From Spongospora subterranea f. sp. subterranea (Eukaryota; Endomyxa: Phytomyxea; Phytomyxea; Plasmodiophorida), in NCBI GenBank assembly GCA_049724395.1, contig JAUGWO010000067.1, positions 62,001 to 126,000 of the forward strand: 64,000 nt of DNA, in the 5' to 3' direction. Every line of letters starts with the position of its first letter. The stretch's first letter is position 1. The position numbers and the translations under genes were made by a program. Positions 35,567-46,226 of this stretch are shown here, one piece after another. The notes beneath the pieces were generated by a model. The model was given only the letters and a program-made list of their open reading frames with translations, ran no database searches and was not told the origin of the DNA.

Positions 35567-37534
35567 ATGGTCACGGCTGGTCCGGTCCTCCGATCCATGA
35601 CGAGGGGGCGGGTGGCGATTCCGTATCGATCCAATCGTTGCGTGTCGACGGCCGCCGCCCTTGCCGACGTGCGACGCGATCCGAAGCGCGTCACGTCGCT
35701 GCCGGTTCTCACCGCCCTCGCCCTCTATCAGCACGTCAAACGGACGCCATCGCCGCTGGTCGAACAGCTCCAGCCGTTGATCACCACCTCCCTCCTTCAT
35801 CATTACGATATCTACACGTTCGTTAACGGGCCCGTTCACCTGTTCATTCAATCCCTGGAATTCGCCCGCGATCTCCCCGAACCCCTTCCCCTCCTTCGCC
35901 ACATCGCCGCCCGATTCACAGCCGATAGCGCCGCGTTCCTTCCCGAACACGTCGTCCGGATCGTGCGGTTCGTGGCGCTGTTCAAGTCGGACGCCCATCG
36001 TCAACTCCTCCTGAACCGCATTGTCCCGCCCATTCGACTCCATCGCTATTCCCCCGACCAGATGGTCAATCTGATCGCGGCGATGGCACAGCTCCCCCGC
36101 CCATTCCGCCCCTTCATCGCCTATCTCGGCGTCGTCGGTCCGTTCCTCGTCCCGCGCTGCTCGTTCGCCCAGACGTCGTCGCTGGTGCGCGGCGCCATCA
36201 TGGATTTCGACCGCGAATCGCCCCTGATCCGATCGTGCCAGCGCCATCTCACCCAACTCCTATCGACTTCGTTGCGATCCGATCACGTCCCCCACGCCAT
36301 CCACACGTTCAATTCGCTGGCGCGCGCTGCCGCCGTCGATCCCATCACCCTGCGGGCGTTCGTCACCGCCGCCCAATCCGTCCCGTTCAGGTCGGTCCCA
36401 TTCCCATTGCTGTCGTCGTTGGTAGAGTCGGTCTCCCGCGTCGCGAATGGCTCCGAATTCCACGCCCGATTGCTCGCCGTTCTCGTTCCTGATGCGCTCC
36501 CCGGTCTGTCGTTCCAATCGCTATCGCGTCTCCTGTCGGGCCTGCAGAAACCGCTCGACGCCGTCATGGACGGCCACATCCTCAGCGTGTGCCGCTGCAT
36601 CGTGTCGGTCCCCGAACCGATCCCCGTCGAATTCATCGCGTCATACGGCCACTCGCTGGCGATCTCGCGGTCGTATTCGCCGGCCGTACTGGCCCGGCTC
36701 TGTTCGGACCTGGTTCCGCACCTGGTGACGAGCGGGCGGGTCTCGCACGAATCGCTGGCCAAGCTGCTGCTGGCGTTGGCCACGTTCTGCCACGCGCCGA
36801 CGCCCGAGTTCTCGGCCGCCGTCTCGACCTATATCGATCGGCAGCTGGACGCGGTTGACGACCCCCGATACCTCACCCGTATTGTTTGGTCGTTATCGGT
36901 CCTGTCGATCGGCAGCGATCATCGCCTCATTTGCCGAAACATTCTGCGATTCAACGGTCTGTACAACAAGGCGGAATCTCAGGTTCGGAACCTGACACCG
37001 TTCGTTGTCGTCAAACCCCGGTCTAATTTCGTGGGGCGTTTATTTTTCAGGTTTATTCACGATGTGTTATTTGATCTGGACGGTTCAGGGGTTCTAACGC
37101 CATTTCCCACGTCGTTGGGGAAACTGTTCAGCGACTCCCGCGCGATTCGCTCGGCGGTCGTGGTCCCGCGTTGGGATTTCGAGGACGCGGTCGTGGCGTC
37201 GCTGGCGCGGTTGAACGTGCCGTTCACGCGTCGCGCCCGTATCGGCCGATCCGGATATCGTTATGATCTGGTGCTGGAGCAGCTGAAGACGGTGATCGTG
37301 ATCAACGGCGCCGATCGATACGGTCGTGGATCGCGACTCCTTCTCGGCGTGGATGTGATCGCCCAGCGATACGTCGCACACATGGCGTGGTCGATCTGGT
37401 CGGTGCCGTTCTGGACTTGGGACCGGTTCAGCGCCGAACCGGAATCACTGGATCGTGCGATTCAAGCGGCAATCGCGTCGTCAGGCAATCTGGAATTGCA
37501 TCCGTTATCGTCAATCGAGGCCAGCACAACCTAG
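35567..37534 (+). CDS. RAP-domain protein, probably mitochondrial RNA-related
   Basis: One long frame from ATG 35567. The N-terminus (MVTAGPVLRSMTRGRVAIPY) is basic and hydroxylated like a mitochondrial presequence. Residues about 40-450 are a string of Leu/Ala-rich helical hairpins similar to the octotricopeptide or FAST-type repeats of organelle RNA-binding proteins. The last 110 residues resemble the RAP domain, a restriction-endonuclease-like fold: GYRYDLVLEQLKTVIVINGA, then LLLGVDVIAQRYVAHMAW and VPFWTWDRF. RAP proteins usually act in organelle RNA processing or ribosome assembly. A possible in-frame 90-nt intron (36961-37050, ending TTTTTCAG) would remove a linker just before the RAP part. 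Codon use is strongly G/C-ending, as in neighbouring genes of this block. Confidence 0.75.
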   Translation: MVTAGPVLRSMTRGRVAIPYRSNRCVSTAAALADVRRDPKRVTSLPVLTALALYQHVKRTPSPLVEQLQPLITTSLLHHYDIYTFVNGPVHLFIQSLEFARDLPEPLPLLRHIAARFTADSAAFLPEHVVRIVRFVALFKSDAHRQLLLNRIVPPIRLHRYSPDQMVNLIAAMAQLPRPFRPFIAYLGVVGPFLVPRCSFAQTSSLVRGAIMDFDRESPLIRSCQRHLTQLLSTSLRSDHVPHAIHTFNSLARAAAVDPITLRAFVTAAQSVPFRSVPFPLLSSLVESVSRVANGSEFHARLLAVLVPDALPGLSFQSLSRLLSGLQKPLDAVMDGHILSVCRCIVSVPEPIPVEFIASYGHSLAISRSYSPAVLARLCSDLVPHLVTSGRVSHESLAKLLLALATFCHAPTPEFSAAVSTYIDRQLDAVDDPRYLTRIVWSLSVLSIGSDHRLICRNILRFNGLYNKAESQVRNLTPFVVVKPRSNFVGRLFFRFIHDVLFDLDGSGVLTPFPTSLGKLFSDSRAIRSAVVVPRWDFEDAVVASLARLNVPFTRRARIGRSGYRYDLVLEQLKTVIVINGADRYGRGSRLLLGVDVIAQRYVAHMAWSIWSVPFWTWDRFSAEPESLDRAIQAAIASSGNLELHPLSSIEASTT

Positions 37535-37831
37535 AGCAACGGTCGTCTGTCGGATTGTGGCGGCGGCGCTCTCGTCGGTTTCGGCCAGGACAGCGATACC
37601 CGACAGGATTCGGCCGATAACATTATTCGTCGCCCCGGCTTCAAAGATCGATCACGCCTGCCTGTCTCCATCGCGATCGCTCATTCGCTGCGTCGCCGAA
37701 CACGCGCTCGTTGGTTCGATCGAGGATAATACAGCCACGAACCCCATCTTTTTTTATTGGCCGAAACACAAACGTCGTCGGCTGAAAATGTCGGTTGGTC
37801 GTCAATCGTTCACTGAACTGTCTTCAGAATT

Positions 37832-38137
37832 ATGAGGAGTAGATCTCCGCTCAACGAACCGTCCGAAATTGCTCGACGGAGGCGGTCTCGCCGTCTCTCA
37901 ATCGATTCACCAAACTTGTACAATATCGGAATTGAGGACGATATCACGCCAAAAAAAAAAACAGTTATCAATTCTTCGAATCATAATCGAAGACAGTACC
38001 CACAATGCTCAAGATTAATTCTGGTGTCTTCAATGATATGTTGCAATTTCCCCGCGAGGCGGTTAAAAAACACCCAAAGGCGGTTAAAAAACACCAAAGA
38101 CGACCTGGCCACCTGCACCGCCATTTCGAAAACCTGA
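37832..38137 (+). CDS. Uncertain basic ORF, possibly a first exon
   Basis: ATG 37832 starts an Arg/Ser-rich stretch (MRSRSPLNEPSEIARRRRSR) that looks like an N-terminal disordered region, then becomes unlikely as protein after a run of nine A (around 37955). A duplicated 17-bp motif (CGGTTAAAAAACACC) occurs twice at about 38060-38095. It may be the 5' exon of the coiled-coil gene that starts at 38390 or non-coding. The gap 37535-37831 shows no supported feature. Confidence 0.25.
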   Translation: MRSRSPLNEPSEIARRRRSRRLSIDSPNLYNIGIEDDITPKKKTVINSSNHNRRQYPQCSRLILVSSMICCNFPARRLKNTQRRLKNTKDDLATCTAISKT

Positions 38138-38389
38138 TCGGTTCTGGTTTGGCGAACCCAACGTTGCGGCTGCGGTCGGGCGTTACACAAGTGGTGGTGG
38201 TTGGTGTAGCGCCATCCCACCCGTCTGTGTGTGAAGCTGCAATCGATATGACAGTGGGCCCCTGGTCCTCCTGTGATGTTCTGGGCCCGATCGGCCCCTG
38301 TTCGGGTTCTGTCGGGTTCAGGTCGTCAGTGTGGCCACGAGCGCGTTCCAGAATATCTGGAACGGGGCGCGATTTGGTCGAGGGCGGTC

Positions 38390-39004
38390 ATGATTCCGCC
38401 ATCGCTGATAATGCATCTGCCCCTTTCGCAACGCCTCACCTGTTTGCCCGGTTCCCGCTACATCCTCAACGCCGAACAGCGAATCCTGACCGCCCTGTGC
38501 TATTGGGCACAGGTCGTCCCGAACGGGAACAAGCGATCGGGCAAGGCCAGGTTGGAGCGGGCGGCGCGACAGCTGGTGGAGCTGTTGAATGTCAATATGG
38601 CGTCGTTATCGTGGAAAGAGGCGTTGAATCAGGTCAAGGAACGGACGATGGAGATCGAGAGGCGGCTGGGGCGGGAACGGGCGGCCCGACAGGAATCCGA
38701 ACGGGTCATGGGCGAGCTGGAGCAGGCGCAACACGACCTGGCGCTAGAGCAGCGCCGCGTGCAGCTGCTGATACGGCGCCTGAAACGACGAAAGGAGCAG
38801 CAGGCGAAACTCGAAGCGATCCGGGTTCTGACCGAGTCGATCAAACAGCTGAACGCGCTGGTTATGGAACTGGAACAACTTCGGGAGGAACAACGCGCGA
38901 AGGAGATAGGGAATGAAACCAATCCACCTGCGGAAGTAAAACCAATCTCACTGAACCGCGACGCTGTTGGCAACGGAAAGCGATCGCAGAATGGCACTAG
39001 TTGA
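38390..39004 (+). CDS. Small coiled-coil protein (204 aa)
   Basis: ATG 38390 begins MIPPSLIMHLPLSQRLTCLP. A helical segment (NAEQRILTALCYWAQVV) leads into about 110 residues of Arg/Glu/Gln-rich coiled coil, for example RTMEIERRLGRERAARQESE and VQLLIRRLKRRKEQQ. The tail is polar. Upstream frame extension to 38273 is open but its composition is poor, so the later start is preferred. Function unknown; no intron needed. Confidence 0.6.
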   Translation: MIPPSLIMHLPLSQRLTCLPGSRYILNAEQRILTALCYWAQVVPNGNKRSGKARLERAARQLVELLNVNMASLSWKEALNQVKERTMEIERRLGRERAARQESERVMGELEQAQHDLALEQRRVQLLIRRLKRRKEQQAKLEAIRVLTESIKQLNALVMELEQLREEQRAKEIGNETNPPAEVKPISLNRDAVGNGKRSQNGTS

Positions 39005-39115
39005 ACGGGGATGATCTGATCCGAACAATGTCAGTAATGAGACGAGGGCGACGGCCGGGACAGGTTCACAATAGATAGAGAATTGTATATACTATTCCTG
39101 GATGATTGTAATATG

Positions 39116-42061
39116 CTAGCGATTAGGCAGCGCCTCGCCCTCACCACAGTCGGTTGTAGGCTGCATTTTCGGGTTGGACTCCTCGAGTGCAACGGAGGTG
39201 GCAGACGAGGAGCCGTCGTCAGGCTCATTTGCCGAACCACGATCACATGTCTTGGTATTTTCGAGGATCTGCAACTGGCGCTTTTGTATCTCCAGTTCGT
39301 TCAACCTTGTTTGAATCGCATCAGCTTCGTCGAAATCGTCGCTTACAACGGCCTGAATGCAGAAAGTTACACGATCGTTCACGCGGGCGTATATAACGAT
39401 GTAAACTTGCCATGTGTAATTTCTCCTCTAACGATTTGATGGAATCATCGATCATTGAGAGTTGCTGTTGCAACAACGCCGGATCCTGAATTCCAGCAGA
39501 CGAGCAATCGCCATTATCGGCACGTTCTTCGAGCGCAGAGGCAGCGTGGCGTGCTGATGATGGCGAAGAGCTTGAAGGAGTGTCGCTATCGCCCGCAGAC
39601 AGTACCGAGCGTGTTGACAAAGGAGGACTTCCAGGCGTCAACAATGGGCCATGCTTTGTCGATAGATATTCGGAACGATTGCGGAGCTCGTCTAGCTGAT
39701 TGGTTAGCACGTTCAGCTGCGGCAATGTTAGAAACAAGGATGAATTACAAATCTGTTGAACTGAACAAACCTCTTCATCTTCAACATCATCGATACAGAT
39801 AATGACAGAAGCGATTTTGCGTTGGAGATGATCAGACTCGCATCGATCGACTTCCAGCTCTGTGATGCGGAATTTTTGGCGAGAATCCTCCAATTGTACC
39901 TCTTGTTGATCAATCGACTCTTGAACTGCGTCACAACTTTTCCTGAACAGAAAGGGTGATCATGAGACATGTAAATTAATCTCAAAAAACCCATATAGAC
40001 AAACCTCATCTTATCCAAGTCAGCCAACAGCTCTTGCTTGGAGCTAGTCAACTCCTTAATTTGCTTCGACATACGCGAAGCAGCCTTGAAGTCTCTTGCG
40101 ATGACGGCATCGGACTTGGATTGCTCTAGTTGAGGGAGTTCCACAAGAATTGACGCAACATTCGTCTCACTGCTGGTAATGTTTTGCGCAAGGGTTGCCA
40201 TTTGCGATGAGAGAAGCTGGGACCGTCTATCATGCTCGGCTAACTGAACTTGGGCCATCTCAACAGCTTTGTCAAGCTCGGATTTTTTGAGCGCATAGAC
40301 TTCTTGATCCTTAGCGTCGCGCAATACGAACTCAATCTGTTTTTCTCTGATATCGATGATTTTTGCAATTTCTGCGGAAAGCTTTGCGCTATGGGCCTCT
40401 TTCTGAGCTAAAACCAGCTTCTCTTGATCTAAAGTATGCTGCGCTTCGTCCAAATCGGACCTGTCCTTTACTATTTCAGCCTGCTCTTGTTTAATCCTTG
40501 CACGTTGACTTTCGATTCTAAAAAAAAACTGAACAAAGTCGATTGCCAGCATCAACACGATAACCTTGCTAGTTGTCGTTGGAAAGAGGATGAAGCTTGG
40601 GAAATTTGGCGTTCAGCATCCGTCAATTTTTCCTGAATGTCTTTCCGGACAGCCTCTTTTTGACGAACTTGCTCTTTTAGCGATATTATTTCATCGTCGA
40701 TGTCCTAAATAACCTCAAAGTCTGGTTAATAGCACGAATGAACTGGATCAAACTTTAAGTTGAGTAATAGACTCCTGCTTCATAATTTGTGATGCTTCAG
40801 TGCGTTCCAGAATCGCTCCATGTATTTCGTCCTCTTCAGCTTGGACCCTTCCCAAATCAGCACTGACCATTTCCAATATACGATCTACACGAGAAAGCTC
40901 CTAAACATAAAACTTTACACAATTATTCTACGCATTGGTGAGCATTGATACCTGTTTCAAGTGCACTTCCTTTTTGCCCATATCCAGAACCCCGTTTTGA
41001 ACATAAGAATTGCCCTCGTCAAGACAGGCTTGTTTCAGACCTTGCAGTTGGTGTATAAAATCCTCCCCCGAACTCGTGATTTCTTCAGTTTTGCGGCGAC
41101 GACCACCAGTGATGTCCAACCGTAGTTGCGTCACCTGTTGCACGTGATTCTCCAACTCTGAAATCTGTTGAGCCAGCGCTCGTATTTTGCAATCCAGTTC
41201 GTCTGCCCGATCATATGCCTAAATAATCAACGATGATTTTGAATCTAGAACCTAGATGCTTAGAATTATCTAACCTCTTCCTCTACCGCATTCGCCTGCG
41301 AAGTTTTCACAGCTTCTAAGTCTCCATTCATTATACTCAATTTGATTAAGGACTCGATGCGTTCATGGTAGTGACGCAAGTCATCTTCTTCAATCGATCG
41401 CAAATCTTGCAATTGCCTCGCTCTGACAATACAGAACTCCCGACACAACTTGTTAACATTCGACTTTACATTTAGCGGGTCAGGAATCGATTCTGGCGGA
41501 TCGCTGTCGAACACATCGGTTGGCAAAGAGGGACTTGTTGGTGATATAGGAGCTTCCCGAACAGGGGTCGTATCTGGCAGAGGTTGTGAGACAGATCGGG
41601 TAGAATGCGGCGGAATGTCGGGTGGCAATTGGCTAGAGCCAAGCGGTAAATTCGAGAAGAAGTCACGCGGCTCAGGAGCACTTTCCATTGAAATCGACCG
41701 GTTTTGATGATCATCTGATATAAAGTCAAATGATGAGGAAGAAGGCTGAAGAAACGAGAAGACCGATGGAGGGACAGCATCCTCATCGATGGATGGCTCC
41801 GGAACGGGTGCAATTGCTGACGTGATCTCATGACTAACTTGATGATCAAATTGACAATTTACCACGACGATATTATGTCGCTAACCTGTCATCGTGATCC
41901 CTGGAATGATCTGCTGGCAAACTAGGATTACTGGCTTTGATTGCTAGCCCAGCAAACATGCTGTTCTCGGCGAACGGTTGAGGGGCGTGTTCCTTGGGCG
42001 TGGATTCACTGGGTGAGGTCGGTTTAGCGGCCGAGAATACGTTCTTGAAGAACGACGCCAT
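39116..42061 (-). CDS. Multi-exon coiled-coil protein with repeated UVR-like motifs
   Basis: Start ATG 42061: MASFFKNVFSAAKPTSPSES, then FAGLAIKASNP. An intron of about 56 nt leads to a Pro/Ser-rich disordered exon and then a long series of coiled-coil exons down to a stop at 39116. Three segments have the spacing of UVR motifs (acidic or basic start, then A-x-x-x-x-x-I-x-x-L): AVEEEAYDRADELDCKIRAL near 41.27 kb, VIARDFKAASRMSKQIKEL near 40.07 kb, and DDFDEADAIQTRLNELEIQ near 39.34 kb. UVR motifs mediate protein contacts in UvrB/UvrC and in many eukaryotic coiled-coil proteins. The short amphipathic N-terminus recalls vesicle-coat or membrane adaptors, but no family is recognised. Confidence 0.65.
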
Positions 42062-42525
42062 AGCTCAAGGACGCGATCGCAGCAGCATCACCAGGGAATC
42101 AAATACAGGAATGAGCCCTTAACCCCAGTCGGTCACTACTGCCAACCAAGAGGGGGGGGCAGCACCAGTCGGCGCAACCAACCCCGCCACACTCACAGAC
42201 CCACTGCAGGTGTATCCAAGACAGCCCATTCCTCTTGGCCGTCTCCGCCACCCACAAGTCGCCCGCCGAACTGAGAAATGTTCGATTTGAGCTCATCGCC
42301 CGAGGAGGTCCAGAAACTTGTATGACAGAAAAACAACAAGGCATGTTCGTACCCTTCTGCAATTAGAAACAATCGACGTTAGTTTTCTTGCACCATTCTT
42401 GACATTTACAAAGAAATTGATCGGGAAGTGAATTTGCTGTGACCTATCGGGAATCGGCGAGAAGAATTGAAAGCAATTGTGGCTTGGAGAGAGTTGCGTT
42501 TTTGTTGAATACGTCCAATTTCTAA

Positions 42526-42858
42526 TTGGGGTTGAGATCTGGTGCGCGACGTCTTTTCACTTCTCTCACGAAACATCTTGCGTCCGACCGCACTCGTCAC
42601 CGAACCTCGTCCTCAAAGCGACTAAACCGAACCTTTACCGCTCCCAGTTCTGCTCAGTCAGATACAAGAGCGTCCAAAAAAGTTACTGAGAGGTACCCGG
42701 TTGCGATTTCAGCTTGGGGTACGTTTTTTACCCAGAAAAACAACCTCAATTTCCATTTACCTACTCGCCAAGTTGGCGCAACATCTTTCGGTTCTATCCC
42801 AGCGCGGGCAGAAGGGAGTGGCTGGTTTTTTTTTCATCAGCAAATTGCACCGGATTAG
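42526..42858 (+). CDS. Uncertain ORF with a mitochondrial-presequence-like start
   Basis: The N-terminal part (MGLRSGARRLFTSLTKHLAS) is Arg/Ser-rich without acidic residues, like a mitochondrial presequence, followed by TERYPVAISAWGTFFTQKNN. No domain is recognised, and a minus-strand Cys/Trp-rich frame (42099-42362) next to it is even less certain. Possibly one small multi-exon gene; possibly nothing. Confidence 0.2.
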   Translation: MGLRSGARRLFTSLTKHLASDRTRHRTSSSKRLNRTFTAPSSAQSDTRASKKVTERYPVAISAWGTFFTQKNNLNFHLPTRQVGATSFGSIPARAEGSGWFFFHQQIAPD

Positions 42859-42859
42859 C

Positions 42860-43370
42860 GCCAGCTAACTTCGGATGGCAATCCCGTCCGTGTCTGAATG
42901 AACGGACCGACAGGCATCCGAAACTGCTCATTCCTGCGCTGATCGACTCGAGCCTGGCTTCCCATCGAACGCATTTCCGAGTTTGAGCCGTGGTTGCACA
43001 GGGGTGGCATCAGCTTCTGGGAACGATGTTTGGTGACCGTCGCGGAAACCCTCGATCTGCACATGCTTCTGCGCCTGGAATCACGCTGGGTGCCAGTCAA
43101 TGTCTGGCTAACTTGAGATGCCGGCCAAAAGGGCCTTGTTCAAGTGAAATCGCTAGCCAAAACGCGCGATATGGATACTGTTGGCCTCATTCAGATGGTC
43201 TGTAATGGCCTTAGAACTTTTCCGATAATCTACAACTATGAGAATATCGTCGCGATATCGTCTGTACAGAAAATGCTTTATGTTGTTTTGGTACTGTGGA
43301 AGAATATGTTTCTCTGAAGCTACCGATACGAGATCAGCGAATGTTCCAGGGGCGTTGCCTCCCACTGCCG
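42860..43370 (-). mobile_element. Reverse-transcriptase fragment, class uncertain, decayed
   Basis: A minus-strand frame (43153-43365) has the polymerase-like block FLYRRYRDDILIVVDYRKS preceded by GNAPGTFADLVS, as in motifs B and C of reverse transcriptases. Protein-like sequence continues to about 42860 in shifted frames. The element is broken, has no recognised ends, and could be non-LTR or another retroelement lineage. Confidence 0.45.
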
Positions 43371-43769
43371 CTCCTTTGATTTGATGGTGTACCAGTTTCC
43401 TTTGAACTGGAAATAGTTGTTAGTTAACGTCCAGCGCATCAAATCAATACAGAATGGAATCTGGAATTCTTGTTACCCTTTCCAAACGTTGATCCCGGCA
43501 GAGCGAACGTATTCCACGCCGGTGTCTGAGGCCAAGGCGGCACACGTAAGGGCAAGAATCCCTCATGTGTATCGATGAAGTGGAATTGCTGCACTGGTCG
43601 CTGCAGCACTTACCGCAAGGTATAAGACGGCGGCCGGTGTTCCTAGATTTTTCCAGTTCTGTTTAAACTCAGCCTGAAAACTTCGGGATCACTGGACCTT
43701 TGCCGAGTTGGTGTTTCGCCAGATTTTCGATGCAGAGAATGCATGGGGGGACTGTCCTCCTCGCCCAGT

Positions 43770-44460
43770 ACTGGCATTCAGCTAAAGTTGAAAATAACGG
43801 GCTTTAGAAAAGCGTGGAGGTTGAAACGGGCGATGATGTCTTCAACCGGCAACAGTTGGCAGTGATGAAGAGGAACAATCCGAACATTGAAATTCCCTGC
43901 GTCGGCGATTTGGCGAAACACCAACTCAGCGAAGCTCCATCGCAGTAGTACATGAACAAATATGAAGATGTACCCATTGGTACAGCGGCATGGAAAAACC
44001 AACGGCAACGATAAACAGCATTATCTGCGTTGGAAGCGGAATATAATGTACTCTGGTGACCAAGACATCAAAGGATCAACAGACTCTGATTGGGGCAGCA
44101 ATTGTTGTGCCCAAGCGGCTGGCCTGGCTGTTGCACATTGTGCCATATATTCCGCTTCCAACGCAGATAATGCTGTTGATCGTTGCCTTTGGCTTCTCCG
44201 TGCTACTGGACCATTGGACATCTTGGAAGATGAACCCAGTGGTCCTGCGGCGTTGATCCAGAGAATGTTCGATGGTAAAAACGGAATATTGCCTTTTGTA
44301 CTACAAGAGCCAGCATTGCGCAATTCAAAGAATCGAAAGAAGTAAAGGGCACCCCAATAACAAAACCATACTGATCTCCTTTTGCCCAATCAGAGTCTGT
44401 TGATCCTTCGATGTCTTGGTCACCAGAGTTATTGCGCCACGATTTCGCCAAAAAAAATAA
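43770..44460 (-). mobile_element. Ty1/copia-like RNase H and adjacent remnants
   Basis: Minus-strand blocks GSTDSDWAKGDQYGFVIGVP and STALSALEAEYMAQCATARP are the characteristic RNase H domain of Ty1/copia elements (the S-D-W and E-A-E-Y signatures). A frame at 43778-44008 may be part of the upstream polymerase. The copy is old and broken. It lies just upstream of RAE1 and contains a 44-bp inverted repeat. Confidence 0.6.
44051..44428. repeat. 44-bp inverted repeat inside the copia remnant
   Basis: 44051-44094 and 44385-44428 are reverse complements over 44 bp with a single mismatch, separated by 290 bp. The arms encode the same RNase H block in opposite orientation, so a piece of a related element has been added in reverse beside the first. 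Confidence 0.9.
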
Positions 44461-44669
44461 ACTGCGCTTTGACGTTGCAGTGATTGAAATATTCAGTGTC
44501 CACTGGAGGAGTGCCCTAATCGCGGGCTGCTGCAGCAGTACAGCTACAGGTAGTGGTTAGCGTAGCGTGATACAGACTGGGAGGAGGTCGCTCCGTGATT
44601 CAATTGCCAACCGCCTCTGTCGCCATCAACATTATCGGTCGGTGCGCGGGAGGAGGTTCACCAAATCGT

Positions 44670-46148
44670 ATGATCAACTCAGCACAGGGGAATCCCAATA
44701 ACGACCTGGAAGTTGACCAGGTCCAACCTGATGGAATCTCTTCTTTAGCATTTTCTCCCACCCCTGAAAACTTTCTTGTCGCCACCAGCTGGAATAATGA
44801 GGTATTCATGTTTTTTTCCGATTGCGATTTTGGTCGTTTCACTTTTTACTAGAAAAAAACGGTTTTTTAATAGTTTTTTAGATCCGATTTTGGCAAGTTA
44901 TGCCTAACGGTCAATCGGTCCCCAAAGCAATGCAGTCGAGCAGTGATCCTTTGTTGTGCACAACATTTGGATCTGACAATTCGTCAGTGTTTTTTGGTGG
45001 TGTTGACAAGGCTGTGAAGCTCTGGTCGCCACAAACGAACCAGGTTCAGCAGATTGGCGCACACGACCATGCTGTCAAAGAGATGGAATGTATTCACCAG
45101 TGAAATCTGGATTTGCGATTCGCCGCGATTGAATCAGTTCTCAATAGGGATCAAGGACGTATCAATGCTCTGCACCGGATCATGGGATAAGACGATCAGG
45201 TATTGGGATCCAAGAACCCCAAGCCAGGCCAAAGCCACTGTAGAAATTAACAGCTCGGGATAGTTCGTGTTCATATATGCTAACTGAATTTGATGCAGGT
45301 GACATTACCTGAACGATGTTACTCGATGTCGTCGGTCTACCCACTACTGGTAGTTGGATGTGCTCAACGCACATGTGTCGTGTACGATCTCAGAAATCCT
45401 TCAACCCCCTATAAAACAATCGAATCATCGCTTCGCGAGCAGACAAGAACGGTGGCATGCTTTCCTGACAAATCCGGTCTGATTCACTATCAATAGCCAC
45501 TTTCGTCACTGATTTGTTGGATGATTCAGGGTTCGCCATTGGATCAATCGAAGGCAGAGTGTCAATTCACCATATTGACGATAAGGTGGAGGTGTCATTA
45601 GTATCCATTTTCCTCAAATTTACAGTTTTCTGTTTTCAGGATACGCAGAAAAATTTCGCGTTTCGTTGTCATCGTGTGGAGCCAGATATTTTCCCGGTAG
45701 TGGATTTATTCTGTCCTTCAAAAACCATTGTGTTCTGATCCGTTGCAGGTTAATGTCATTCGGTTTCATCCTGTGTTCGGCACATTTGCAACGTGCGGCG
45801 GTGATGGCGTTGTCAACTTCTGGGTTTGTGCTTTGTTTGTGTACTGGAGATGAACTAATCTGCGCTACAGGATAAAGAAGCAAAGCAAAGGCTGAAACTA
45901 TTTAATTCAGTGGGGCAGCCGATTTCGGCATGCTCATTCAACGCATCCGGGACCATCATGGCCTATGCCGCATCGTTAGTTCATTAATGTTGAATGAATA
46001 GTTCACAAACTCATTTTCGTACTTGCTCAGATACGAATGGTCTAAAGGAGCTCAGTTCTATTCAAAGAACGACCGTAGTCGAATATTTCTTCACGCTGTT
46101 AATGAAGCTGATATTAAGCCTCGCGGGAAGAAAGCGACTACTCGATGA
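44670..46148 (+). CDS. RAE1: RAE1/GLE2 WD40 mRNA-export and nuclear-pore factor, nine exons
   Basis: RAE1 binds the GLEBS motif of NUP98 at the nuclear pore and works in mRNA export and spindle control. Exons by frame: 44670-44801, 44882-45089, 45138-45239, 45299-45476, 45530-45585, 45640-45696, 45749-45823, 45871-45974 and 46031-46148. Introns are 47-80 nt. The spliced protein follows the family closely: [20 protein letters not shown], then [120 protein letters not shown] and the C-terminal [10 protein letters not shown] block. ATG 44670 is preferred because it lies just before the conserved start; an upstream GTG frame is ignored. Intact. Confidence 0.93.
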
Positions 46149-46226
46149 TTTCGATCGACGTAAATCATTGTCGAATAAATTAATGATTGCCCGTCTCAGG
46201 TACCAATTGCCAATGGTGTTTGAACA

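Noticed and set aside
35402-36256. 284-codon minus-strand ORF opposite the RAP gene
   Set aside because: Another GC-driven shadow; the plus strand has the presequence, helical repeats and RAP-like end.
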